Assembly (NCBI RefSeq): GCF_024749045.1 | Contig: NZ_CP087184.1 | Span: 4,030,001-4,094,000, forward strand | Reading direction: 5' to 3' | DNA from: Pseudomonas sp. B21-028 | GTDB taxonomy: Bacteria > Pseudomonadota > Gammaproteobacteria > Pseudomonadales > Pseudomonadaceae | DNA length: 64,000 nt | Shown here: piece by piece, positions 1 to 7,916 of the stretch | Numbering within the stretch: the first letter of the stretch is position 1 | Layout of the letters: each line of letters starts with the position of its first letter | Notes under the pieces: generated by a model | Seen by the model: only the letters and a program-made list of their open reading frames with translations | What the model was told of the DNA's origin: nothing | Databases searched by the model: none | Program-made: the position numbers and the translations under genes

Positions 1-1
1 C

Positions 2-1561
2 ACCACCTGGCTGGAATACAAGAAATACTTCGAGAAAGACCCGCCCCTGGCCCGCCGCTTCCAACTGGTGCAGGTCGAAGAGCCGGACGAACTCACCGCC
101 GTGGAAATGCTCCGTGGCGTGGCGAGCAAGCTGGAACAGCACCATGGCGTGCAAGTGCTGGATGCGGCGATCCACGAAGCAGTGAAGCTCTCCCACCGCT
201 ACATTTCCGGACGGCAACTGCCGGACAAGGCCATCAGCGTGCTCGACACCGCCTGCGCCCGGGTCGCCCTCGGCCAGCACGACGTACCGCCGCCACTGGA
301 AAGCCTGCGGCACCGGCAGAACAGCCTCAAGGACGAAGTCGACCGCCTGCGCCGGGAACAGGCCACCGGCCTGGATCATCGCGAACGCATCACCCTGCTC
401 GAAGGTGAATCCACCGCCAATGTGCAGGCCATCCGCGAACTGGAAACCCGCTGGGGTGAAGAACGCGAAGCCGTGCGCGAACTGCTCGACACCCGGCGCG
501 AACTGCTGGCCCTGAGCGAACGGGCCGACGCTGAAAAAGCCGACACCGAAGTCGACAATCGCATCGACCACCTGGCCGCCGAACTGCTGCGCCTGGAAGC
601 CGGCCTCGATGCCATTCGCCAGGACGATCCACTGGTGCCCGAGCAAGTGGACAGCAAGACCGTGGCCGCCGTGATCGCCGGCTGGACCGGCATTCCCGTG
701 GGCAAAATGCTCGCCGATGAAGCCCATGCCGTGCGCACCCTCGGCCAGCGCATGGGCCTGCGGGTCATGGGCCAGGGCACCGCGCTCAACACCATCGCCC
801 AACGCCTGCAAGCCTACCGCGCCGGCCTCACCGATCCGCAAAAGCCGGTGGGCGTGTTCCTGCTGGTCGGCCCCACTGGGGTGGGCAAGACCGAAACCGC
901 CTATGCCCTGGCCGACGCCTTGTACGGCGGCGAACGCAACCTGATCAGCATCAACCTCTCGGAGTACCAGGAAGCCCACACGGTCAGCCAACTCAAAGGC
1001 GCCCCGCCCGGCTACGTCGGCTACGGCAGCGGTGGCGTACTTACCGAAGCGGTGCGGCGCAAACCCTATTCGGTGGTGCTGCTGGATGAAATCGAAAAGG
1101 CCCACCCGGATGTGCTCGAAGCATTCTACAACGTGTTCGACAAGGGTCTGATGGAGGACGGCACCGGCCTGGTGGTGGATTTCAAGAACACCGTGATGCT
1201 CGCCACCAGCAACGTCGGCGCCGAACTGCTACTGGACACACCGGCCGCGCAACTGGGCAGCGATGCCTTCAACGAAGCCCTGCACAAGGTGCTGCTGCAA
1301 GCGTTTCGTCCGGCGTTCCTGGCGCGCATGACGGTGGTGGCGTATCGACCGTTGGATGAGGCGACGCTGGAAGGGATTGTATTGGCGAAGTTGGAGAAAT
1401 TGCGCGGACGCTACAAGGCGGCGACGGGCAAACAGTTCGAGTTCGATGCCGGGATCGTCAAGGCCGTACTGGCCAAGTGCAGCGCGGCGGGGGCGCGGGA
1501 TGTGGAGAATGTGTTGATGACGCAGGTGACTGGGAAGTTGGCGGAGTGGGTGTTGGAATGA
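2..1561 (+). CDS. clpV: T6SS sheath-disassembly ATPase ClpV (TssH), 3' part
   Basis: This is a hexameric AAA+ unfoldase that recycles contracted TssB/TssC sheaths of the type VI secretion system in the cytoplasm. The gene is cut by the window start; 519 residues are visible and the frame is open from base 2. In order they show the end of AAA domain 1, a long Glu/Arg-rich coiled-coil middle domain (about 280-620 nt), and AAA domain 2 with Walker A GPTGVGKT (about 870-893), Walker B VVLLDEIEKA (about 1072-1101) and the C-terminal D2-small domain. ClpB has a similar architecture, but the vgrG, PAAR-like and MORN neighbours point to ClpV. The N-terminal domain lies outside the window. Confidence 0.93.
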   Translation, partial: TTWLEYKKYFEKDPPLARRFQLVQVEEPDELTAVEMLRGVASKLEQHHGVQVLDAAIHEAVKLSHRYISGRQLPDKAISVLDTACARVALGQHDVPPPLESLRHRQNSLKDEVDRLRREQATGLDHRERITLLEGESTANVQAIRELETRWGEEREAVRELLDTRRELLALSERADAEKADTEVDNRIDHLAAELLRLEAGLDAIRQDDPLVPEQVDSKTVAAVIAGWTGIPVGKMLADEAHAVRTLGQRMGLRVMGQGTALNTIAQRLQAYRAGLTDPQKPVGVFLLVGPTGVGKTETAYALADALYGGERNLISINLSEYQEAHTVSQLKGAPPGYVGYGSGGVLTEAVRRKPYSVVLLDEIEKAHPDVLEAFYNVFDKGLMEDGTGLVVDFKNTVMLATSNVGAELLLDTPAAQLGSDAFNEALHKVLLQAFRPAFLARMTVVAYRPLDEATLEGIVLAKLEKLRGRYKAATGKQFEFDAGIVKAVLAKCSAAGARDVENVLMTQVTGKLAEWVLE

Positions 1562-1591
1562 ACACATATTTGCAGCAGCCAGGAGTTAGAA

Positions 1592-2005
1592 ATGATATCT
1601 GACGAAATCAAACAAAAAGTGAGAGTTGAATTACTGAGAAGGGAGAGAGCTTACCAGCACACCGCCGCCGCTGGCGTTGTATTGTATGACGATACCAATT
1701 ATGGAGAGATTCATTTTGGACACAGCGGTTACATACCCCCTGGCAAACATAACAGCACTGTTTCCGACCACCGTTACATTGCTGGAAAAAACAAGAATGA
1801 CGCCGAGGTTACCGTATTCAATGAAGTTGGCTGGGAGATCATCTATTGGCTGAAACAGAAAATAAAACCAAGTGAGATGTACATCTATATTGTTGGCCCG
1901 CACGACATGTGCAAACAGTGCAAATCATTAAAATTCAAATTTGCCATGTCATTTGGAATAAAGCCGGGGAATATTAAAAAAGAGTACGCACAAAAATCCA
2001 ATTAA
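1592..2005 (+). CDS. Small predicted cytidine-deaminase-fold protein in the T6SS locus
   Basis: The protein has 137 residues. AGGAG lies 7 nt before the ATG. It carries the two zinc motifs of the nucleotide/nucleic-acid deaminase superfamily: D70-A71-E72 (the [HCD]xE class) followed by a helix, a beta strand (YIYIVGP) and C107-x-x-C110. Secondary-structure order fits the fold. A hand count over 1621-1980 gives about 43% GC, against well over 60% in clpV and vgrG, which suggests recent acquisition. It sits between clpV and vgrG on the same strand, so it may be a T6SS cargo effector; this is inference. No obvious immunity gene follows directly. Alternatives are a housekeeping deaminase or the stranded C-terminus of a larger polymorphic toxin. 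Confidence 0.6.
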   Translation: MISDEIKQKVRVELLRRERAYQHTAAAGVVLYDDTNYGEIHFGHSGYIPPGKHNSTVSDHRYIAGKNKNDAEVTVFNEVGWEIIYWLKQKIKPSEMYIYIVGPHDMCKQCKSLKFKFAMSFGIKPGNIKKEYAQKSN

Positions 2006-2047
2006 CGAAGCGCACAAATTACTCCGCGATTTCAGTTAAGGTACTTT

Positions 2048-4057
2048 ATGCCCCGCGACACCGACAGCAACACCACCCTGTCCCTCACCGCCGCCACGGT
2101 GTCGGCGCTGTTTCCTGAATCATTGTCCGGTGAAGAACGCCTCAATGCCCTGGGCTCGCATATTCTCAATGGCGTCGTCGACGGTGCCCCGCTGACGCTC
2201 GCCAGCGCAGTCGCCAGCCACGTCACCACCACCCTGCACAAGGACGCCCTGCTGCGCCCGCTGGATTGGCTGGTCGCCGAAATCCGTCAGCTGCCCGCCG
2301 ACGCCACCGCCGAGCGCTATCAACTTCTACTGCGCCCATGGCTCTGGTGGCTGAGCCTGGCCAGCAACAACCGGGTGTTCCAGAACCTCGCCACGTCGGA
2401 CATCGTCACTACGATTTTCAAGGCCCACGGCTTTACCGATTTCCAGCTCAAGCTCAGCGGCAGCTACACGCCGAGGGAGTACTGCGTGCAGTACGGCGAA
2501 ACAGATCTGGCCTTCGTTTCCCGGCTGTTGGAAGAAGATGGGATCTTCTGGTTTTTCACTCATGAAGCCGGCAAGCACACCCTGGTGCTGGCCGACAGCA
2601 ACGACGCCTTCGCACCGATTCCCAACGGGCCGACGGTGAACTATCTCGGGCAGGGAATGGGCGAGCGGGAGCTGCATGGCATCCGCTCGGGCCACGTGTC
2701 CTTGCAAGCGGTGGCCGGGGTCTATCAGGCGACCGACTACGAATTCACCACGCCAACGACCTCGCTCTACAGCCAGGCCGAAGCCGTGGCCGGACCCAGC
2801 TCGATGTACGAACATCCGGGCGGCTACAACGCCAAGGCCCAGGGTGATGCACTGACCAAACAGCGGGTGGACGGTTTGCGCAGCCAGGCGCAGCGGTTTG
2901 TCGGCGAAAGCGATTGCCGCTGGCTGGTGCCTGGGTATTGGTTCACCCTCGCCGGCCACGAAGACCCGTCGTTGAACATCGACTGGGTGGTGACTTCGGT
3001 CAGTCATGAAGCCAGCCACGACAGCTACCGCAATCGCTTCGAAGCGATTCCCAAGGCCACGACGTATCGCCCGGCCCGCCTCATGCCGAAACCACGCATG
3101 CACACCCAGACCGCCCTGGTGGTGGGCAAGGCAGGCGAAGAAATCTGGACCGATGAATACGGGCGGATCAAGTTGCAGTTCCCGTGGGATCGCACCGGCA
3201 AGAACGACGAAACCTCGTCCTGCTGGGTGCGGGTGGTCCTGCCCTGGAGCGGGAAGGGTTTTGGTATGCAGTTCGTGCCGCGGATCGGCCAGGAAGTCAT
3301 CGTCACCTTCATCGATGGCGACCCCGACCGACCGCTGGTCACCGGTTGCGTCTACAACGGCGACAACGCCCTGCCCTACGCGCTGCCGGCGAACCAGACC
3401 CAGTCCGGGATCAAGACCAACTCGTCAAAGGGTGGCGGCGGCTTCAACGAGCTGCGCTTCGAAGACAAGAAGGATGCCGAAGAGGTGTTTCTCCAGGCGC
3501 AGAAGGACTTCAACATCAACGTGCTCAACGACACCACCGCCACCGTCGGCCATGACGAAACCCTCACGGTACAGAACGCCCGCACCCGCACGGTCAAGGA
3601 CGGCGATGAGACCGTCACCCTGGAAAAAGGCAAGCGCAGCGTGACGATTCAGACCGGCAGCGACAACCTCGATGTGAAAGACACCCGCACCGTGACCGTG
3701 GGCTCGGACCAGACCCACAGCACTGGCGGTAATTACACGCACAAGGTCACCGGCAACTACGAACTGACCGTGGACGGCAACCTGACCATCAAGGTCAGCG
3801 GCACCCTGACCCTGCAAAGCGGCGGCAGTTTCGCCATCAAGAGCGGCGCGGACCTGGCGGCCCAGGCCAGCACGTCCATCAGCCAGAAGGCCGGCACGGC
3901 CCTGAGCAACCAGGCCGGCACCTCGCTGGAGAACAAGGCCGGCACCACCCTGACCAATGACGCCGGCATCAGCCTGGTCAACAAAGCCGCCGCCGAACAG
4001 ACGGTGGACGGCGGCGGCATGCTGACCATCAAGGGCGGCCTGGTGAAGGTCAACTGA
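2048..4057 (+). CDS. vgrG: T6SS spike protein VgrG (TssI)
   Basis: VgrG trimers form the puncturing tip of the T6SS tube and carry effectors. The 669 residues show a gp27-like N-terminal half (including the SGSYTPREYCVQYGETDLAFVS-type region, about residues 140-165), a gp5-like OB fold, the VgrG signature LRFEDKKDAEEVFLQAQKDF (about 470-490), and a C-terminal beta-helix of repeated valine- and threonine-rich turns ending in A/G-rich repeats (QKAGTALSNQAGTSLENKAG). There is no extra effector domain after the needle, so effectors are probably cargo. AAGG lies 9 nt before the ATG. A MORN-repeat gene follows 13 nt downstream. Confidence 0.95.
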   Translation: MPRDTDSNTTLSLTAATVSALFPESLSGEERLNALGSHILNGVVDGAPLTLASAVASHVTTTLHKDALLRPLDWLVAEIRQLPADATAERYQLLLRPWLWWLSLASNNRVFQNLATSDIVTTIFKAHGFTDFQLKLSGSYTPREYCVQYGETDLAFVSRLLEEDGIFWFFTHEAGKHTLVLADSNDAFAPIPNGPTVNYLGQGMGERELHGIRSGHVSLQAVAGVYQATDYEFTTPTTSLYSQAEAVAGPSSMYEHPGGYNAKAQGDALTKQRVDGLRSQAQRFVGESDCRWLVPGYWFTLAGHEDPSLNIDWVVTSVSHEASHDSYRNRFEAIPKATTYRPARLMPKPRMHTQTALVVGKAGEEIWTDEYGRIKLQFPWDRTGKNDETSSCWVRVVLPWSGKGFGMQFVPRIGQEVIVTFIDGDPDRPLVTGCVYNGDNALPYALPANQTQSGIKTNSSKGGGGFNELRFEDKKDAEEVFLQAQKDFNINVLNDTTATVGHDETLTVQNARTRTVKDGDETVTLEKGKRSVTIQTGSDNLDVKDTRTVTVGSDQTHSTGGNYTHKVTGNYELTVDGNLTIKVSGTLTLQSGGSFAIKSGADLAAQASTSISQKAGTALSNQAGTSLENKAGTTLTNDAGISLVNKAAAEQTVDGGGMLTIKGGLVKVN

Positions 4058-4070
4058 CAGGAGCGCAACG

Positions 4071-4613
4071 ATGGTCTCGAAGAACCTCGATGTGGAACGT
4101 GGCGACAGCCAACTGAGCGGTCAGTTGATCGACGGCCGGCTCGACGGCCCGCTGCACATCGAAGAAGCCCGACGCCCGCAAGCGAAACTCAACTACAGCC
4201 AAGGTGAATTGCAAGGTACCAGCACTCTGTATCACCCCAACGGCAAGGTTTCGGCAGTGTTGCCGTTCGTGAAAGGCAAGTTGCAAGGCGTTGCGAGCTT
4301 TTACGCGGCCGAAGGCGGGTTGCAGCGCCAGGCCACCTATCGCGGCGGATTGCTGCACGGTGAAGCCAACAACTATTTTCCGGATGGACAATTGGCCGAG
4401 GCCGAGTTCTATCGCGACGGCGTGCGCGACGGCCGCTATCGCCGCCTGCACCCCAACGGTAACCCGGCGGTCGACGCCCGTTACCTCAACGGCCAACTGC
4501 TGGAACCGGCCCACGCCTACGCCGAGGATGGACGACCGCTGGATACCGACGGCAAGCCGATTTCCCGGGTACGCTGGTGGTTCAGGCGCTGGAATGATCC
4601 GGCGCAGGCATGA
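4071..4613 (+). CDS. MORN / YwqK-type repeat protein next to vgrG
   Basis: The 180-residue protein is built from repeated YwqK/MORN-variant units of the pattern G-x-x-x-x-YxPNGK...G. Examples are LQGTSTLYHPNGKVSAVLPF, LQGVASFYAAEGG, LHGEANNYFPDGQLAEAEFY and RDGRYRRLHPNGNP. It has no signal peptide or membrane segment. GGAG lies before the ATG, and the 13-bp gap after vgrG suggests cotranscription. Such proteins occur beside vgrG genes and beside toxin genes, where they have been proposed as accessory or immunity proteins. Whether it acts as adaptor or immunity here cannot be read from sequence. It ends in a basic Trp-rich tail (RVRWWFRRW). Confidence 0.75.
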   Translation: MVSKNLDVERGDSQLSGQLIDGRLDGPLHIEEARRPQAKLNYSQGELQGTSTLYHPNGKVSAVLPFVKGKLQGVASFYAAEGGLQRQATYRGGLLHGEANNYFPDGQLAEAEFYRDGVRDGRYRRLHPNGNPAVDARYLNGQLLEPAHAYAEDGRPLDTDGKPISRVRWWFRRWNDPAQA

Positions 4614-4670
4614 GCGCCTAGCTTCTGCTGGACTTTGCAGCAGACACCAGACCTGAAACCACCGGCAAAC

Positions 4671-4763
4671 CCTGTGGGAGCGAGCCTGCTCGCGATGGCG
4701 TCGGCACACTCAACATCTTCATGACAGACACTCCGCTATCGCGAGCAGGCTCGCTCCCACAAG
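4671..4763. repeat. REP pair in inverted orientation
   Basis: Two inverted copies of the palindromic REP core GGGAGCGAGCCTGCTCGC lie at 4672-4700 and 4735-4763, separated by about 35 bp. This is the REP-doublet (REPIN) arrangement typical of fluorescent pseudomonads. It follows the MORN gene and may fold into a large hairpin. Confidence 0.85.
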
Positions 4764-4803
4764 GGATCGATTTATGCCGGAAAAACCAGACCGGCTGTAA
4801 GGC

Positions 4804-5060
4804 GGCCTTGCTTTTGCTTTGCTTTGCTTTGCTTTTGATCTTGGGCGCCCCGTTAAACCACGCTGGCCGAACGCAGGCATTGCGTAGTGGGTACCCCGGC
4901 ATGGATGCCGGGGTAGCCGCGCTGGGCCATGGATGGCCCTTCGCGGCGGGCCCACGGAGCAATGCCGGAGTGAGGGAACACCTCGCCTTGGCGAGGTGCC
5001 GAGTGGTGGGGCAAGAGCGTTTTGGTTACTTTTGCGCTTTTCAAAAGTAACCCGCCGTCA
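4804..5060. repeat. Composite intergenic element of CTTTG repeats and stacked palindromes
   Basis: A short tandem array of CTTTG units (about 4808-4838) is followed by three separate hairpins: ACCCCGGCAT/ATGCCGGGGT (4893-4914), CACCTCGCC/GGCGAGGTG (4979-4998) and GGTTACTTTTG/CAAAAGTAACC (5024-5052, 11-bp perfect arms). No credible coding sequence covers it. It lies between the ends of the MORN gene and the convergent DUF4280 gene. It looks like a dispersed repeat element, which I infer from its structure; copies elsewhere would need a genome search. Confidence 0.6.
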
Positions 5061-5132
5061 GGGCGGAACCATAATCAGCCATTACCGCAGCAATGGATAT
5101 ACACCCGGTCAACAAGATCCACGCAGACCCAG

Positions 5133-5528
5133 TCAGGGAATCAACATCTGCACCTGCCCCGGCACAACAATCTTGATCACCCCCGCCCAGCTGCACATCA
5201 AGGTGCTGTTGGCATCGATCGCCGGCATGTTGCCCAACAACAACGTTGGTGCCCCGCCCGGGATCCAGGGCGCAGCAGTAGCCGGAATACAAGGCATGGG
5301 CGTCAACACCCCCAGGGCCGCCGCAGTCGCAGCGGCTACGGTAGGGTTGGCCAGGCTCATGCACATCCCGAACGTGGTGACATTCACCAACGGGATGTGA
5401 TCCATGATATTCGCCGCCGGCATCCCACCGGTCAGCATCCGATTGACCGGCAAGACGTTGAGCACCGCCGGGGCTGCGCCGAAGCTGCATTGCAGGGTGG
5501 CGGTGCTGCAGACTTGTGGACATCCCAT
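5133..5528 (-). CDS. DUF4280 PAAR-like protein
   Basis: This 131-residue protein begins MGCPQVCSTATLQCSFGAAP, the start pattern of DUF4280/PAAR-like proteins, which are thought to cap the VgrG spike or carry effectors. The chosen ATG has AAGGAG 8 nt upstream. An in-frame ATG 11 codons earlier (5561) is less likely because family members start at the Cys-containing motif. It is rich in Gly, Ala and Pro with conserved Cys residues (C3, C7, C14 and others) and has no C-terminal toxin extension. It faces the vgrG operon on the opposite strand, separated by the repeat block. Confidence 0.85.
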   Translation of the reverse strand: MGCPQVCSTATLQCSFGAAPAVLNVLPVNRMLTGGMPAANIMDHIPLVNVTTFGMCMSLANPTVAAATAAALGVLTPMPCIPATAAPWIPGGAPTLLLGNMPAIDANSTLMCSWAGVIKIVVPGQVQMLIP

Positions 5529-5660
5529 CGCGGCGACTCCTTGAAACGTCCCCGAAACCATAGCTCACCTGCGCGCATCAGGCCCGCTGATTATCCGGCA
5601 ACACGCTAACCTATAAGACCCTGGCGTGCTTGTTACGCCTCCCACACGCCATTAGGCTTT

Positions 5661-5791
5661 GGACGAAAAGTGCCTGCGCGACGATCAGGCTACGTTGAAA
5701 ACAGGCTCGGAATGCTCATTGACAACCAGTCAACTCCGCTTCCTCGCCTGTTTTCGCCTTGCCTGATCGCCGCTCGGCGACTTTTCGTACA
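5661..5791. repeat. 131-bp imperfect inverted-repeat element
   Basis: The left arm (from GGACGAAAAGTGCC at 5661) and the right arm (ending GGCGACTTTTCGTAC at 5791) are inverted copies over roughly 50 bp, sharing the blocks GACGAAAAGT, CGATCAGGC and GAAAACAGGC. The centre reads GACAACCAGTC. The layout is MITE-like: no ORF, long inverted arms, intergenic position in front of the phosphotransferase gene. Apart from this element nothing is recognised between 5529 and 5845. Confidence 0.65.
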
Positions 5792-5845
5792 AACCCTTGA
5801 TTAGCCAATGATCGATGGCCTCCAGAATAAGCAGAAGGGATAAGC

Positions 5846-6913
5846 ATGGCGTTTACTGATCAGTCCACCCGCGTACGCGACGGTGAAGAACTCGATGCCA
5901 ACCTGATCGACCCGTACCTCAAGGCCCACATCCCCGGCCTGACCGGCGCACCACGGATCAGTCAGTTCCCCGGTGGCGCGTCGAACCTGACCTACCTGCT
6001 GGAGTACCCCGAACAGGAATTCGTCCTGCGTCGTCCGCCGTTCGGCCACAAAGCCAAATCCGCCCATGACATGGGCCGTGAATTCCGCATCCTCAACCAG
6101 TTACGCGACGCGTTCCCGTATTGCCCGAAAGCCTATGTGCACTGCACCGATGAGTCAGTCATGGGCGCCGAGTTCTACGTGATGGAGCGGGTCAAGGGCA
6201 TCATCCTGCGCTCCGACCTGCCGCCCGAGCTGGGTTTCGACGCCGCCCGCACCGAAGCGCTGTGCAAGAGCTTCATCGACCGGCTCGTCGAACTGCACCG
6301 GGTCGACTACCACGCCTGCGGCCTGGCCGACCTCGGCAAGCCCGAAGGCTACGTGGCCCGGCAGATCCGTGGCTGGAGCGAGCGCTACGAAAACGCCCTG
6401 ACCCCCGACGCGCCGAAATGGGCGACGGTCAAGGCCTGGCTCAACGACAAGATGCCCGCCGACCACCCAGTTTCCAGCATCGTCCACAACGACTACCGCT
6501 TCGACAACGTGATCCTCGACCCGGACAACCCGATGCAGATCATCGGCGTGCTGGATTGGGAACTGACCACCCTCGGCGACCCGCTGATGGACCTGGGCAA
6601 CAGCCTCGCCTACTGGTTCGAGGCGACGGACCCGGCACCGGTCCGGTCGATGCGCCGCCAGCCCAGCCACGCGCCCGGCATGCTGACCCGTCGCGAGTTC
6701 GTGGATTACTACGCCGAGCGCGCCGGGATCCGTATCGACAATTTCGACTTCTATTACACCTACGGCCTGTTCCGCCTGGCCGGGATCGTCCAGCAGATCT
6801 ATTACCGCTTCTACCACGGCCAGACCCAAGACCAACGCTTCGCGCAGTTCGTTCAGATGAACATACTGCTGGAGCAGATGAGCCTGCAGGTCATCGGCCA
6901 ATCCACGCTCTGA
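5846..6913 (+). CDS. Phosphotransferase-family protein (APH/ACAD10-like kinase fold)
   Basis: The 355 residues have the aminoglycoside-phosphotransferase fold. Features are a Gly-rich N-lobe (SQFPGGASNLTYLL, about 38-51), the catalytic loop HNDYRFDNVI (about 214-223) and the metal-binding DWEL (about 238-241) followed by GDPLMDLGNSLAYW. Homologues beside acyl-CoA dehydrogenase and SDR genes belong to the ACAD10/11 N-terminal group, where phosphorylation of 4-hydroxyacyl-CoA is the known role; its use here is inference. AAGGGA precedes the ATG. The SDR gene starts 23 bp downstream, so the two are probably one operon. Confidence 0.85.
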   Translation: MAFTDQSTRVRDGEELDANLIDPYLKAHIPGLTGAPRISQFPGGASNLTYLLEYPEQEFVLRRPPFGHKAKSAHDMGREFRILNQLRDAFPYCPKAYVHCTDESVMGAEFYVMERVKGIILRSDLPPELGFDAARTEALCKSFIDRLVELHRVDYHACGLADLGKPEGYVARQIRGWSERYENALTPDAPKWATVKAWLNDKMPADHPVSSIVHNDYRFDNVILDPDNPMQIIGVLDWELTTLGDPLMDLGNSLAYWFEATDPAPVRSMRRQPSHAPGMLTRREFVDYYAERAGIRIDNFDFYYTYGLFRLAGIVQQIYYRFYHGQTQDQRFAQFVQMNILLEQMSLQVIGQSTL

Positions 6914-6936
6914 GCGCCCCATGACAAGGAAACAGC

Positions 6937-7704
6937 ATGTCCAAGACCCAGTTGTTCGACCTCGACGGTAAAATCGCCTTCGTTTCCGGCGCCAGCCGTG
7001 GCATCGGCGAGGCCATCGCCAAGTTGCTGGCCCAGCAAGGCGCCCATGTGATCGTTTCCAGCCGCAAGCTCGACGGTTGCCAGCACGTGGCCGACGCCAT
7101 CATCGCCGCGGGCGGCAAAGCCACCGCCATCGCCTGCCACATCGGTGAAATGGAGCAGATCAGCCAGGTCTTCGCCGGCATTCGCGAACAGTTCGGGCGC
7201 CTGGACATCCTGGTGAACAACGCGGCCACCAACCCGCAGTTCTGCAACGTGCTGGACACCGACCTGGGCGCCTTCCAGAAAACCGTCGATGTGAACATTC
7301 GCGGCTATTTCTTCATGTCGGTGGAAGCCGGCAAGCTGATGCGCGAGAACGGCGGCGGTAGCATCATCAACGTGGCATCGATCAACGGCATATCGCCGGG
7401 GATCTTCCAGGGCATCTACTCGGTGACCAAAGCCGCCGTGATCAACATGACCAAGGTATTCGCCAAGGAATGCGCGCAGTTCGGCATCCGCTGCAACGCC
7501 CTGCTGCCGGGCCTGACCGACACCAAGTTCGCCTCGGCGCTGGTCAAGAACGACGCGATCCTGAAAACCGCTCTGGCGCAGATCCCGCTCAAACGCGTGG
7601 CCGACCCGAGCGAAATGGCCGGTGCGGTGTTGTACCTGGCCAGTGACGCGTCGAGCTACACCACGGGTGTGGCGCTGAATGTGGATGGTGGGTTCCTTTC
7701 CTGA
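6937..7704 (+). CDS. SDR-family oxidoreductase
   Basis: This is a classical short-chain dehydrogenase of 255 residues. It has the cofactor loop GASRGIG (18-24), NNAA (about 95-98), the catalytic Ser in INVASINGIS (about 145) and YSVTK (about 159-163). The C-terminal block VALNVDGGFLS is typical of the fabG-like family. It probably oxidises or reduces a hydroxyacyl or alcohol substrate using NAD(P). AAGGA lies upstream of the ATG. Co-location with the phosphotransferase gene suggests shared hydroxy-acid metabolism, but the substrate is unknown. Confidence 0.88.
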   Translation: MSKTQLFDLDGKIAFVSGASRGIGEAIAKLLAQQGAHVIVSSRKLDGCQHVADAIIAAGGKATAIACHIGEMEQISQVFAGIREQFGRLDILVNNAATNPQFCNVLDTDLGAFQKTVDVNIRGYFFMSVEAGKLMRENGGGSIINVASINGISPGIFQGIYSVTKAAVINMTKVFAKECAQFGIRCNALLPGLTDTKFASALVKNDAILKTALAQIPLKRVADPSEMAGAVLYLASDASSYTTGVALNVDGGFLS

Positions 7705-7719
7705 CACTGCACATTCCCC

Positions 7720-7812
7720 CTGTGGGAGCGAGCCTGCTCGCGATGACGGTGTGTCAGTCGACATCAATGCCACTGAGCCACCGCTATCGCGAGCAGGCTC
7801 GCTCCCACAGGG
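7720..7812. repeat. REP pair in inverted orientation
   Basis: Inverted REP cores occur at 7720-7746 and 7783-7812 with about 36 bp between them. The pair follows the SDR gene and precedes the IolR-like operator region. Confidence 0.85.
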
Positions 7813-7829
7813 GATCTTCACCAACCAAA

Positions 7830-7872
7830 TGAATATTTATTCCATAATTTGCAATTTGAGAATATTTATTCC
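7830..7872. promoter_or_regulatory. Two tandem IolR-type operator sites (GGAA-N6-TTCC family)
   Basis: TGAA-TATTTA-TTCC (7830-7843) and AGAA-TATTTA-TTCC (7859-7872) are two near-identical dyads 29 bp apart. They match the GGAA-N6-TTCC motif known for RpiR-type IolR repressors and resemble the sites at 32903 and 42016 in this window. A possible promoter is TTGCAA (7849-7854), a 17-bp spacer and CATAAA (7872-7877), which would place the second dyad inside the spacer. The downstream dehydrogenase begins at 7917. Confidence 0.6.
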
Positions 7873-7874
7873 AT

Positions 7875-7913
7875 AAAGAGCCCTCCTGAACTTCACCATT
7901 CAAAGGGCTCTTT
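7875..7913 (+). promoter_or_regulatory. 10-bp inverted repeat overlapping the ribosome-binding site
   Basis: AAAGAGCCCT (7875-7884) and AGGGCTCTTT (7904-7913) are perfect inverted repeats with a 19-nt loop. The right arm contains the likely Shine-Dalgarno AAAGGG of the gene at 7917. If transcribed, it could hide that site. If transcription starts near 7884, as the candidate promoter implies, the left arm would be outside the RNA and the repeat would act only at DNA level. Confidence 0.4.
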
Positions 7914-7916
7914 CTC

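Noticed and set aside
1592..2005. PAAR or T6SS structural gene
   Set aside because: No PAAR motifs; the zinc motifs DAE and CxxC fit a deaminase fold better.
7875..7913. Rho-independent terminator of the SDR operon
   Set aside because: Stem is AT-containing with a long 19-nt loop and no T-run clear of the next start codon; it overlaps the next gene's translation start.
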